DNA from: Euphorbia lathyris
Taxonomy: Eukaryota; Streptophyta; Magnoliopsida; Malpighiales; Euphorbiaceae
Direction of reading: 5' to 3'
Assembly: GCF_963576675.1 (NCBI RefSeq)
Contig: NC_088911.1
Location: 33,626,256 to 33,690,255, forward strand
Length of the DNA stretch: 64,000 nt
Positions 34,304 through 46,436 of this stretch are shown here, piece by piece. The position numbers and the translations under genes are program-made. Numbering within the stretch: position 1 is the first letter of the stretch; every line of letters begins with the position of its first letter. The notes under the pieces are model-generated. The model was not told the origin of the DNA. It worked only from the letters and a program-made list of their open reading frames with translations, and did no database searches.

Positions 34304-35585
34304 TGATGGGTGTCGAATCCACCAAAGATAATTATAACTTTACTTAGCCGAAAATAAATTGTAAAAGAGCAAGTAAAGGTCGTACCCAAAGGATTAATAC
34401 TAATCTAATCACAAATATAACCAAGCAATTAACAAAAAATAAATAAGGGGGATTGAAATTGTTGATTAATGAATAAATAAAAATTGCAGAATCAAATTGA
34501 AATTGAATGTAAAATTATATGTTGGAATTTCAGTTAAGGGAGATTCCGCAGGCCAAACAATTATTTCCCATCGATCATTGACAGTGAGACATTATCTTAA
34601 TTAACATGATCTGGATTGGTTATAGCCGTTCCTTATTCATCCCAACCTAATCCTTCCTTAATTGTAAAGCAAATCCTAGAGCGCCTAAAGATAAGCTCCT
34701 ATTCGACAGACAGTTCTAGCTTAGCGCTTAGAATTTAATCTATCGAAAGCATTAGGAATTAGAAGGACCCAACCTAAGTTAACCGAATTCTTAGCGATTC
34801 CGATTCAAACCAAATTACATATTCATACGCTTGATAATAGCTAGGATTTCAGATGATTACAAATCCTATTTCCTAACATTGTTCGATGAATGAAAAAGCA
34901 AAAGTCTGGCCAAACCTTCACCTGAACTTTCATTGAAGGTATGATTTCATAGATCAATAAATATGTAAACAGATCACATAAAATTAGATTACTGAAATTA
35001 AGAACAACAATCTCACAATTGAAAATAATGCTCGCCTTTGATTAATCCCTTAACCGAATAAAGTATTTAGCTACACATAGTCATGAAATCGACTATGATA
35101 GCCATTAAAGACGATAATAAATAAAGCCAACTAAGAAACCAAAAAGAGAAAAAAACCTAAAAAGAACTTATCCCCCAAGGTGTAAATTCTCATCTATTTA
35201 TAGAGAAAACCCTCTCCTAAAAGTTGGGTAACAAAATAATATTTATCTAAATTATCAACCTCTTTTACAAATTTCAAATCCCTGATTTTCTGCCTTTTAT
35301 TTCGAGTTGGAAAAGGTCCTGGTCAATTTGAACATCAGAAGATTCGGAGGTCCTTAGTCTTGGGCAAGACTAACTCCATTTTCGCTTCAGCTCCTTTAAT
35401 TCAGCACCAAATTCCTTTCTGGTCTAAAGTTTCTCTAATTAAGCCCAATTCTGCTCCTTTTAATCATTTGAGTCCTGTGGAGGCAAATCAAACCAAAACA
35501 AGCAATAATACCCAGAATAACACCAAATTAATTAAATAACCTAGCACTAAAGTGGACATTTGAACGTTGAATTGGAGACTTATCA
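34304..35585 (-). repeat. 5' LTR of the Athila-like element
   Basis: 1282 bp from TGATGGGTG to CTTATCA (plus orientation), next to the primer site. Its right 260 bp are repeated at 28821-29078 with few differences (one is GG for GGG in CTTGGGCAAG). Confidence 0.85.
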
Positions 35586-36743
35586 ATACATGATGCTACA
35601 AAATGCACGATAAATACATATGGTGGACACACACGTACTGATGACATGATATAATGTATGTAATGATGTGATGTAATGCTATCAAAATACAATCTCACTA
35701 GACAAGAAATGCTTTCTTAGACACTCTTCGTACATAGTATCGAAACAAAATATAAATATAAGCATTCGATAATTATCTCCTTCTTCAAGCATATTCATCG
35801 TATTATCTTATCCCATTAATGAGTTAATCAACCTATTTTTGCGAGATCAACTTTTCATTGTTGTTTTTTAATTCAAGATTTCTATTTCGCTTGAACAAGA
35901 TGCCTTGAGAAAATATCGAATATCCATACTTATATATCTATTCGATAATAGGTATAAGAGAGAAAACGAAGCATTAGTGCCAAGAAATCATATTCCATTT
36001 TGAAGCTTTTTATTTTTATTTTTACTTTTTAGTCACGAATAAATGACAAAACCTCCCCATTTAAATTATGATTATAACAACTGAATTATCCTTAAAAGGT
36101 TCATTCCATTTCTCAGAATATCTTTGGACAAAAGATGAATCACTTCTGGCATCTGAAAAGTGATTCATTTCATGCGTAAAACAAAGTCTTCAATAAAATA
36201 GATATTCTTTAACGTCCTAGACTTTCCAAGGATAACCCATTTATTATTTTCATAATCTTTCATGGGAAAATCATGTTATATTGTACATCGACGCATATAT
36301 GGACAATTAGAAATAATCACAACATGTTACTCAAACCACACAAAGTTATTTTTATTTTTATTTTTGTTTTAAGGATGCATGTCCTAAAGGGTTAACCTGC
36401 ACAAAAAAGGCTAGCTTCTACCGGGCAGCTCTTGGATCTATTTCTAAAGGTAGGAAAGTCATGGTTCGGGTCACAAATCCTTAACCCCATCATTGCTGAA
36501 TAGGGAAGTCCAATTTGAGTTGAGTGTGTTTCAGGACCCCAACCTCGGCAATGCCGAGAGGCGGACCGTACTTTGCCTCTACTTAGATCCTAGAAAGGGT
36601 AGATCATAACATGACCTTTGGGTGCGAGTGTGATAGTGTGGCTTGCATGATATGTGAGGAACAGGCAAATGTAATAAAGCAATATAAAAGGTAAACACAT
36701 AGTACAAGCAGATAGAAATACATACACAGCCGGGAAAGCAAAT
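35586..36743 (-). other. Leader region of the outer Tat-like element
   Basis: All that remains of the outer internal region. Contains no real coding frame; the part near the LTR (36380-36740) has a leader-like mix of short ORFs. Confidence 0.55.
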
Positions 36744-36761
36744 TCCCCAGTAGAGTCGCCA
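36744..36761 (-). other. Primer-binding-site-like sequence of the outer element
   Basis: Minus strand TGGCGACTCTACTGGGGA lies two bases from the LTR end at 36764. This motif sits at the primer position in many plant Tat-type elements and fixes the element's orientation as minus. Confidence 0.7.
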
Positions 36762-36763
36762 GC

Positions 36764-39700
36764 TGTCGCGCCCGTGCCTGCGGATCGCGAACTGTTTACC
36801 TTCATATATGGCTTCCGCTCTACTGGTTTTCAAACAGTGCTAGACAGTCCTTCCAAGGAGACTGATCTAATGGGTTTTTGAGTCGTCACCAATCAGTTTG
36901 ACGGTCTGATTGGACACCGATTTGATTTGAAATTGACCATTTCGGGTAAGTTCAGATGAGGTATTGGTCTGTGATGATTTTAGGTTCGGTTTCCGATTAC
37001 GTGTAGGGAAGAGATATAATCTCACCCTACCCCGCCCGATAAATCGGTACTGTCGTATTTCTGCATGCTTGTTAATCGTGTTCATGTCCAGTATTGCTTT
37101 GATTGCCGATTGGGTTCATTCGAGCCTTTCATCGTTGTTTATGAAGTCTCGTGAATTTGGGAATGGATATGGGTCTTAACATGACCATACCCACTGGTAT
37201 AAGGAGGTTTTAATGCACGATAACATTGGCTATCTCACTCGAATTTTAATGGCGTATGAATTATCACATAACCCTACGTGTCTTTTTTAATTCCGAGATG
37301 ACTCTTTGAGTTTGTTTAACAATTTCCATCGTGTTTTAAGTTTCGTAACTGCATACATGGTTATCGCATAACCTTGTACAAAGAGCTTAAAAGTGGAATT
37401 ATCGCAAGGGTACATTTATATTTTGTGAATATCATTGGCGGGAATAATATTTGCGAACCATTCACGTAATTATGACATAACCACGTGTAACAGATTCATT
37501 AATCGAAAGATATCAAGAAAATAATGTCGTATTATAATATTTATAAATTGTGAAATGACTTTGATGACCATGTATATGATTATAACATAACCTTATACAT
37601 TGGGTTAGAAATAAGAATCAATGAGTAATTTATTCATTTTTATTTACCATTCATACAATTATGACATGATCTTATGTATTGAATTATAAGGATCAAATAG
37701 AAAGTCATGATTTAATTCATATATATCTAAATTGATTTATTGAATTTATCTACAAGAAAATAAAAGAGATTTATTAAAAAGACTTAATTAATATTTAAGA
37801 AATAATTAAGCTAGAAAAATGACTTAGCATTTTACCTAGTTAGTTTAAAAACTAAATTTTTTTTTAAAAAAAATTGCGCACAATGCGCTTACATTAAAGA
37901 AGAAAGGAAAATCCCTCCCAGACCCGGATGTGATTCGAACCCATGACCTCCCAAGGCATAGGTAAGCTCTCAACCACTAGGCTAAGAGCTTCACCACTTA
38001 AAAATGAATTCAAATCAGTTTATTAAATAAAGTGAAATGGGCTATTTGGATTAATAGGGTAAAGAATTGGATTTTATGGACCTAAGTCCATCTCTCATTT
38101 ATGTCCAGGATGGTTTGGGATACAAATTCATAAGTTTCACATTTAGGTTAACCCTCATCTACGCACATCTTACCTTTCTCTCTTCCCTCTTTCTTGAAAT
38201 TTTTCCGCAGCTCTTCCTGCATGGCTGCCGGTGACTTTCATTCCGCCTTCACCGTAACATCTTCGGCGTCTACAACCTCGCTTCGTCGTTCCGCTATTGT
38301 CAGTTGACTCCGACGCCATTCATCGTCTCCGTCCATCTTTCATATTCTCTGTTCGTTCGACCGTTCAGCCGTTCGTCCGACCGTTGTTCGTCGTGACTCC
38401 GCCGTTCACCTTCTCGTCTTTGGTTCCGTGAAAGAAAGGAGCGGCAGCCATCCGGCCGGCTACCGTTCGCCACCTGCCCTAGTTCTAGTCAGATCCGCTA
38501 TCTGCCGTCGTCTGCTGCTCCGGCCGGCATCATCTGCTGTAGCTGTTTCATTGGTCTCGCTTGTGACCGGCATTGAGGTGAGATACGTCACTTGCTTATT
38601 TCGTGCGAGTTTTCCTTTTTTTTTATACGTTTTTTTAATGTAAATCAGATTCTCCATTTTTGGTTCTTGCATTTAAACTAAAAACTTAGTTTTTTTTTTC
38701 AATTTTATTAACATCATGACATTGATTCACTTGCTTCTTTTCATTTTGTAACTCCAGGAAACTTTCCAGCAATTGATGAGTAGAAGAAGACGATTCTGGT
38801 GAGGGTAAAAATGGGTAGAAAAAGAAAAAGTTAATTAGTTTGATTCTAATTTTATTTACTCATGTTAGTTTATAATTTTTGGTTTTATGGATGTAACTTG
38901 TAATATAAATACAGGAATAGTTAGTAAAGACTAAATATAAATGTTGGTAGTTAGTAAATAATATAAAATGTTAAATAGTTAGTAGCATATAAACATAAAT
39001 GTTAGTAGATATACATGTTAGTAGTTAGTATAATATAAATATAAACATCATTTATACAAAGTAAAAATAAAGTAATGTATATAGCAAAGTATATCTAGTT
39101 AGCAAGGTTACTAAATTAATTGTTAGTAGCATAAATTAAAAATGCATTAAGTAAATAAGAGAGCTGAAAACTAATAGATTTTTATTAATGGTTTATAAAA
39201 TCAGTTCATTTCAAAAGCAAAGATGCTTTCAATCACTGTTTTTATAAACTAAGAATAAAAACCCTTAGTTCAAAGCTTTGGAGATCAAATGGAGAAGAAT
39301 TGATTTGTATTAAACTTTGGTGAATACAAGATTTCACTCTTTGGATTTTCACTCAGATTTCAAACAATTACACGAACTTCTGCCTAAAAACAACTCTGAA
39401 AATTGGCCCTCCAAATTGGCCTCCTCTCTTTCTAAAACCCTTTTTCCTCCTTATCTACATTGGGCTCTCCTCTTATATAGCTAAAAAAAAGGATACAATT
39501 AGTATTATTTTTCTTTTTTTAAATTACAAATCTTATCTTCACAGTCATGGCTCTAATTGAATTATTGACTTTCAGATAGCCAATTTCATATTTGTCTTCC
39601 ATTGTCAAAACTATCCAGACAACATTTATCACAAACTTTAATACGTATGGGCCTGATTGGATGGATCTGCACATTTGGAGGCTTGATTGGACCAATTTAC

Positions 39701-40671
39701 AACTTTGATGGCTGATTTAATAATTCTTCACATTTTGAATCCTGAATGATTAATTTGATAATACTGTTGATATCATCTTGGAGTCTGAGCTGAATCCGAA
39801 TTTGATTTGGATTTTGACCCGAACTTGATGTGAATCTTGACTTGAACTTGATATGGACTCAACCCGTTTCTGACTTGAACTTCACATGGATCTTGATCTG
39901 AACGTTATATGGACTTTGACCCGCTTCTGATATGGATCTCGATCCGTTTTTTGCTAAGGATGTAGACCCGAATCTGATTTGGAGCTTGATTTGACGCTGA
40001 TATGGATCTTGACCCATTTTATTTGGACTTGGCCTGTAAGAGAAAAGATGAAAAAATGACATTGATTTAATAAATAGCATCACTTGTTAATAAGACTTTA
40101 ATTCATTTTATTTTACTTTTAACTCTTATCAAATGATTGGATTTTAGTTTCCAATTGTCAATTCATTTGTCATAAATTAAATCGGAAAATGAATTATATT
40201 CTAAACATAGTGTATAATCAAAAATCATTTTTAAAGTTACTCTAATAACTTTAACAACTAATTTTGAAATCATAACTTATATTTAGATTATACATTTTCC
40301 TAATATAATTTCATAACCAATAAATTAAAAATTGGAAAATTAATCTAACCATTTAGATATAAGTTCAACTTAACTAATAAATTTGAAAATATAACAATTT
40401 CGAAACTCATATTTAGAATACAACACATTATATTTCAAACATAATTTATAACTTGAAAAATATAATTTCTATTCCACTGAATTACATCTCAAATATAATT
40501 TGATAATCATACTAAGATATAACGAATTGGTATAAAAAATCTAATTTTCCCGATAAATTATATGTATCATAGAAAGTTTGTATTTCTAATATAATTTACG
40601 AATTTGTTAGAATTTCAAATATAATTAGTTAAAACTCAAAAAAAATGCCCGGACAAAAATGGGTATCTACA
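36764..40671 (-). repeat. Full LTR of the outer Tat-like element
   Basis: TGTCGCGCCCG to GGTATCTACA, 3908 bp. Includes the tRNA-like block (37921-37995), the GC-rich block (38190-38590), and a diverged array of GATATGGATCTTGACCCG-type units at about 39800-40030. The outer parts (36764 to about 36930, and 39804-40671) match the solo LTR at 45228-46261; the 2.87 kb between them is absent there. Confidence 0.9.
37921..37995 (-). repeat. tRNA-like block inside the LTR (second copy)
   Basis: Same box A/box B arrangement as at 27090-27165, essentially identical. Confidence 0.6.
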
Positions 40672-41130
40672 ATATGAGATTTTGTTATAAACAGAATATT
40701 AAATTGCTTTGTATGTTATGTTAGATTTTGTTGAGAATTTTTATGTCGCAAACTTTTTAATAACGGTAGTTGCATAAATTTTAAAAACAGATAATCATAA
40801 TACTCAATCTTGGTGGTTGCTAATTCTATATATAAAAGTGTTGCTTAATGTTACAATAACTTTATATACTTTAAATTTTAAAAATTTATGAAATCTGTAA
40901 TATTGATAAGCTAATATTGCCGCAGAAGCTCTTAAGGATGCACAAACCAAGAAACTTCATTATCACATTCCTCTCAGAAAATTTAAATAATCTTTATAGA
41001 GAAAATTTAGAATACTCTTTGTAGAGTCCATTTCTATATAAACATATACAAATTGAACTCTCAAAACCTCACAAATATGACTATTTAATTTTTTTTCTTC
41101 TTTTCATTAAGTTTTCTAAATTTAAATATA
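40672..41130 (+). repeat. Repeat A' (second copy)
   Basis: Matches 18660-19115. It starts exactly at the target duplication of the gypsy complex, so the complex inserted at the left edge of this copy. Confidence 0.85.
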
Positions 41131-42118
41131 GTAATAGATAAACTACATTAGTGTAAAAAATGATTCTTATATGAACATCTAATCTGAAAACGGTATGGAC
41201 CCGGATATAAAACAAATATCATCTTAGCTAATTACCTTCTGAAATGATCTAACTTTCATAATGAAAATGTTGAAGATACGTAAACATATTTTCTAATTTA
41301 CATTCTCATATATGCAACATTAAGAATAAAAAATGCTTTTACACATATAAGATAGTTATAAAGTTAACATGAGATAAACAATCTAGAAGTCAGCAATTAT
41401 AACTAATTAGTTGAAGCTATTTCTTTCTCTTCTTTACCTGAAGATGAAATTGAGGTACATGTTATCTTCTTGAGAAATGCTTTCTCTTGTTACTCTTAGT
41501 CAATGAGAAGTTGACAATCAGGAATCCAAAAAAAAAAAAGAAATAACACTACTAAGAATACTGATGACTGCAAGGCTAAGGGAATTTTATTTTAGCATAC
41601 AAGACAGAATGTGTCTTAAGAAAAAAGAAAAATTAAAAGAAGAGGGGGGTATTTCCCACATCGTTTTTTTACTCTTCCCAGTAAAGTAAACTATTAACCA
41701 TATTTTGATGCCTAAATCATCTCCTTAATCTTCACTTTATGCTTACATTTGTAGAGCCGGGACCCCAACATACTTATACTATGAGGTTTTCCCACATATC
41801 TGGTTCAACTTAACTGAGCCAGAATCAAACCTTTTTGTAGTTCCCTTCTTGAACAGGTCAGGTTGCACTTGTGTTGGGATTTGTCTCACACAAAATGTTA
41901 ACAATAAGAAATTAGAACACTGTTTCACTTTTACCCATTGACACAATTGAAGATGACTTTAAGTTTTTCCCATTTTTATAGTCAAATGAAGGTCCTCTAA
42001 TACCAATATCTGTCAATAACCACTGGCATTTAGTTAGTTTTACGTTGGCATCATAGATGACACATCTTCAAAAACAAATGTCGGCAGCACTTTATAAGGG
42101 TCTAAATGAAGCAATCAA
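41131..42118. other. Noncoding stretch between repeats A' and B'
   Basis: No gene and no clear match to the corresponding part of the first copy (19116-25700). Confidence 0.4.
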
Positions 42119-42292
42119 TAGATGGATGAGTATGCATTTTGATTTCTTTATTTGCAGGGAGATATTTAATCGGTAAAATAACAATCTAAAAACAAAATAC
42201 AAGAAAAAGGTTTAAAAATGATTAAAAAACAAAGAAGAAAAACAATTTCACCAAAAAAGATAGAAACGAAGTGTTAATTCCAGTAACTCAAG
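42119..42292 (+). repeat. Repeat B' (second copy)
   Basis: 174 bp, pairs with 25701-25874. Confidence 0.9.
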
Positions 42293-43403
42293 ACATAGAT
42301 CTTTAATAGTTGTATAAATACCTTACCCCAAACCCATCAAGTGCATCTAAAGAAGAAAATTACCTATATTATAGGAAAGTGCATAAGGTGTCAAACCTTT
42401 TTAATTTTTTGCATTCCTCTAATCAATGTGAAGACATGCCACATTTCATTAACTGTTGAAGTCAAGTGAAAACAATTTGTAGAAGCCAGCAATAAAGACA
42501 AATTAAATTTGCATATGATAAAATGGAAGCACACAGAAGAATCTAAATGAATTACAATGAACAAAACTTCCAAGTAGGATTGAGAACATAGAGGAAAAAA
42601 AATTCAAACATTTGCAAATAGTGCATTTAACTTTTTTTTTAAAAAGTAAAAAATGTAAACACCAATAACTTGAAATTCGACTTACCACTCAGGAGCTAAA
42701 ACACACATGAAGGTTCTTCCAGTGCCACGCTTAGGAGCTGAATGTCCTTTGGGGTACCACTGAGCAATAGTCTTGAAATGTAGCCTTCACTGGATTCCTT
42801 TGCTGCATGGGAGCCATGGAAGGAGTTGAATCCTCTTTGGATCTTTTAATTAAAGAGAAAAACAAATAAGAAGAAGTTCAACCAAGCTTAAAACAATTCA
42901 GAATAGTTAACATATTCAAACCTATTTTAAATAGAAGGAACACAAAGCAACATGATAAAAAATGGTGAATGATAGCATCTAGATAATAGATTGTAAATAA
43001 GCACTCCCCTTATCCCTAATAAAATTAAATACCAACAAACTCTATTCCATGGACAAAATCGAAGTAGTAGTTCCTCATGGCAAAGAAATGTGAAGTTGCA
43101 TTTATCACTAATTAACTAATCAACATCTTAAGGCTCAAGTAGCAATATATTATAAATTATTCATCTATATTTGAAAATCATTTAGGTAAATGCTAACATG
43201 TCTTCTTCCGTTCAAAACAAGATGGCACTTCATTGTAAATTAGAGGAAAAATAATTCTAAAGCATAATTAGAAACTAAAAATAGCTAGCTAATAAAATCA
43301 AATTTGAATTTCAAGGCCTAAAAAATGAAAATAATGCACCTATGAGATTAAAAATAACTCCAGTATCCATGAGATTACCATTACAGATGATATAACCACT
43401 TAC
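42293..43403. other. Noncoding stretch downstream of the QCR7 remnant
   Basis: Downstream (minus) of the QCR7 exon 2 remnant. The rest of QCR7 was not found. A higher-complexity patch at 42689-42860 has a donor-like end (GAGTG|GTAAGT, minus strand) and may be an exon fragment of some gene; I could not identify its product. Confidence 0.35.
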
Positions 43404-43704
43404 CAGTAAGGAAGACTCCTTGAGGCGCTGATGACGAGCCTCGACAATCTCTTTGGGAAGCCAATTGAGTGCCTCCTTAATATCCATGTCATAGTAAGGA
43501 TCGTAAAGATCATTGTACCGCAACCCTAAAACCAAACATAAAGATCAATCACAAACAGAGTTTACTCCACAAAATGGAAATCAGGAGAAAAATTAGGGTT
43601 TCAGAAATGCTAACCATATCTGCAGAGGCGATTGGATATGGCTTATGTGCATTTTTGGGAGCTAGTTTTTTTGGATCGATTAATGATTGCAAAAGGGACG
43701 CTAT
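43404..43704 (-). pseudogene. QCR7-like (mitochondrial complex III 14-kDa subunit) fragment, two exons
   Basis: Exon 2 (43525-43404) reads LRYNDLYDPYYDMDIKEAL followed by NWLPKEIVEARHQRLK, the conserved core of the ubiquinol-cytochrome c reductase 14-kDa subunit. Exon 1 (43704-43615) reads ASLLQSLIDPKK after an ATA where the family has its ATG. It then shifts frame: a second frame gives the expected MH..AISNRL and RYG before a GTTAGC donor. Intron ends (GT...TTTAG) and phase (TAT G|GG) match the family. After exon 2 the sequence runs into SSLL and a GTAAGT donor, and the remaining half of the protein is absent. The lost start, the frameshift and the missing 3' exons show a dead partial copy. 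The intron shows it arose by DNA duplication, not retroposition. Confidence 0.75.
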
Positions 43705-43848
43705 TGTACAGCGAGTCGGTCTCTTCCTCGTCTCTTCCTCTCTGAGCTTCGAAAATTGTAGCTGGTTATTGGTTTGATTGCGAGAAAATAGCCAACAGGT
43801 TGTGGAATTTGGATTGAGTAATTGAGTAGGAACGTGGTTAGAGTTCAA

Positions 43849-44374
43849 AAAGATACGTATAACTCGTGGAGAAGATAAAAAAGAAATTGAAAAATAATTA
43901 ATATTAATTATAATTATAACAAAACAATAAAATTACACGGAAAAATTCTCTTCTTTTGACACATAAGCAAGTGCTTTATAATTGTGACAAGTTTTACTTT
44001 TGTTCCATGTTTTATATATATAATAGATAGATGGTGTGATTGTGAAGAGTTGAAAATAGTTAACCACTAAGTATAATTTATCCTTCGTAGGTAAGGCCCA
44101 ATGAATTAAATGAGATATGAATTTGCATAAATGTTGGACTAGTTACTATTTAATGTGATTTTTGTGTGATATTGAATTATTTATATGTATTATATATGTT
44201 TATATGATTTATTGATTGTTGTCTATATGCTATGTGTGGTAAATATATGTCAGTTATCAATATTGAGTAGGCAGCTCATCCATTGACACCTATTTTTTAG
44301 AAGATAAAGTTTACTTCTCCGATACTCTTCCTTTTATATTTTTTCATTTTCCTTTTGATCGTGTTAGGTGGACC
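43849..44374. other. AT-rich intergenic stretch
   Basis: No gene or repeat recognised. Confidence 0.4.
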
Positions 44375-44379
44375 AGCGG

Positions 44380-46431
44380 TGTCACGTCCGTGTCTAAATT
44401 TCTAGAATTTATACCTTGATAGTAATATATATTATAATTATTAGGTGTGTGATTTTTATTTGGTGCTATAGGAAAAGTTTGGAGTTAATTTGATGGTTTT
44501 ATGTGTAAATTAAAAGTTTAGGGTAATTTTTGAAAGATTATAGAAAGATGGAGAATCAAACGTGATATTTACTAAATTTGGATATATATTCCAAGATTAT
44601 ACGGATGATCATCATCATCTTTGGTTTTTCTTTTTCTTTTTCTTTTCTTTCTCTGCCTCTTCGTCTTCTTCATCATTCCTGAACCGTTTCTCCACCGTTT
44701 CTTTGATTTACGGAGATTCGACCGTCCGAATCACTCGAAATTTAAAACATATTGGGTATGGTAGCGAAATGTTGGGTAAGACCATATGAAATAGGCAATG
44801 TTAAGAGACGTCTCGTATATGTTATGATTTGTGATTGAATTATAATGGGATGAATTCAAGAATGGATACAAGATTATATATTTTTGGTTTTTGGTTTAAT
44901 ACCTTGACTATATTATGAACTTAAGTTTTGAGTATATTTTATAAGATTTTGATTAAATCCTTTTATAAATGTATATATGTAGCTATGTTAAGTAAAGTTG
45001 GTTTTTATAGCTGATAGTTTCTTACTGAGATTTTTGTCTCACGTTTTTAAATGTTTTAATGTTTTTAAGTGAGAAAGTACATGATATAGAGAAGGTTACC
45101 GACCGATTAGGCGAGGTTTGGAAGTTGGCTGCTTATTGTTAGAATTATGGTTAGAACTTTGGTATTTCAATTGTAATATAATGGAGTTGGTAAATATACG
45201 TTGAGGTCCTCGAAAGACTAATGTAGTTGTCGCGCCCGTGCCCGCGGATCGCGAACTTTAACATTCGATACGGCTCCCCCTCTACTGGTTTTCAATGGTG
45301 TTGGACTGTCACGCCAGGGAGACTAGTCTGTAGGGTTTTCGAGTCGCCACCAATCAGTTTGAAGGTCTGATTGGACATCGATTGGATCCAAAATTGATTT
45401 GGATTTTTGACCCAAACTTGATGTGAATCTTGACTTGAACTTGCTATGGACTCGACCCGTTTCTGACTTGAACTTCACATGGATCTTGATCTGAACTTTA
45501 TATGGACTTTGACCCGCTTCTGATATGGATCTCGACCCGTTTTTGCTAAGGATGTAGACCCGAATCTGATTTGGAGCTTGATTTGATGCTGATATGGATC
45601 TTGACCCATTTTATTTGGACTTGGCCTGTAAGAGAAAAGATGTAAAAATGACATTAACTTAATAAATATCATCACTTGTTAATAAGACTTCAATTCATTT
45701 TATTTTACTTTTAACTCTTATCAAATGATTGGATTTTAGTTTTCAATTGTCAATTCATTTGTCATAAATTAAATCGGAAAATGAATTATATTCTAAACAT
45801 AGTGTATAATCAAAAATCATTTTTTAAAGTTACTCTAATAACTTTAACAATTAATTTTGAAATCATAACTGATATTTAGATTAGACATTTTCCTAATATA
45901 ATTTCATAACCAATAAATTAAAAATTGGAAAATTAATCTAACCATTTAGATATAAGTTCAACTTAACTAATAAATTTGAAATATAACAATTTCGAAACTC
46001 ATATTTAGAATACAACACATTATATTTCAAATATAATTTATAACTTGAAAAATATAATTTCTATTCCACTGAATTACATCTCAAATATAATTTGATAATC
46101 ATACTGAGATATAACGAATTGGTATAAAAAATCTAATTTTCCTGATAAATTATATGTGTCATAGAAAGTTTGTATTTCTAATATAATTTACGAATTTGTT
46201 AGAATTTCAAATATAATTAGTTAAAACTCAAAAAATGCCCGGACAAAAATGGGTATCTACAGTAGTAGGAAGATGAATTATTTTAGAATATATATTGAAG
46301 AGGAAAGCCAAAATAAATAAATAAATATGATATTATGATATTGGGATAAATTGGAGACTCTTCAGTATTGATTATGATCTTTCTATTTCACGCCCGATAC
46401 CGATTGAGGTCGTATAGGGTCGGGTGTGACA
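44380..46431 (+). mobile_element. Solo LTR with another solo LTR inserted, TSD AGCGG
   Basis: Starts TGTCACGTCCG and ends CGGGTGTGACA, with AGCGG at 44375-44379 and 46432-46436. Removing the nested insert and one of its TSD copies leaves about 1013 bp. No retroelement coding sequence. The ends resemble chromovirus-type gypsy LTRs, a guess from the termini alone. Confidence 0.85.
45228..46261 (-). mobile_element. Solo LTR related to the outer Tat-like element, TSD GTAGT
   Basis: Starts TGTCGCGCCCG and ends GGTATCTACA, with GTAGT at 45223-45227 and 46262-46266. Its ends match the large LTR at 36764-40671, but it lacks the 2.87-kb middle (join near 45395). Orientation is taken from the large LTR. 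Confidence 0.9.
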
Positions 46432-46436
46432 AGCGG

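Larger units (their letters stand above)
28821..35585 (-). mobile_element. Athila-like gypsy element, internally deleted, nested in the outer element
   Basis: Right (5') LTR 34304-35585 starts TGATGGGTGTCG and ends GACTTATCA on the plus strand. Next to it is a tRNA-Asp-type primer site. The left (3') LTR is a stub, 28821-29078, matching only 35326-35585. One coding frame (34253-31620) has gag, zinc knuckle, protease and the integrase C-terminus. RT, RNase H and most of integrase are absent. The right flank is outer-element leader; the left target duplication was lost with the deletion. Confidence 0.8.
25931..40671 (-). mobile_element. Nested Ty3/gypsy complex: Tat-like outer element with an Athila-like insertion, TSD ATATG
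   Basis: The outer element is bounded by TGTCGCGCCCG at 25931 and GGTATCTACA at 40671, with ATATG at 25926-25930 and 40672-40676. Read on its own (minus) strand the LTR starts TGTAGATACCCATTTTTGTC, typical of plant Tat-type gypsy LTRs. Right LTR 36764-40671 (3908 bp) is its 5' LTR. The 3' LTR (25931 to about 28823) keeps only the part matching 36764-39658. About ten substitutions are seen in the first 415 bp of the two LTRs, so the insertion is not very recent. All outer coding sequence is gone. Inner element: 28821-35585. Confidence 0.85.

Noticed and set aside
25931..40671. An autonomous, full-length retrotransposon
   Set aside because: LTRs and target duplication are present, but no RT or RNase H lies inside, and the coding part belongs to a different, nested element.
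43549..43848. 99-aa minus-strand protein as a real gene
   Set aside because: Its open frame runs through the QCR7 exon 1 remnant in a shifted frame and into an intron.
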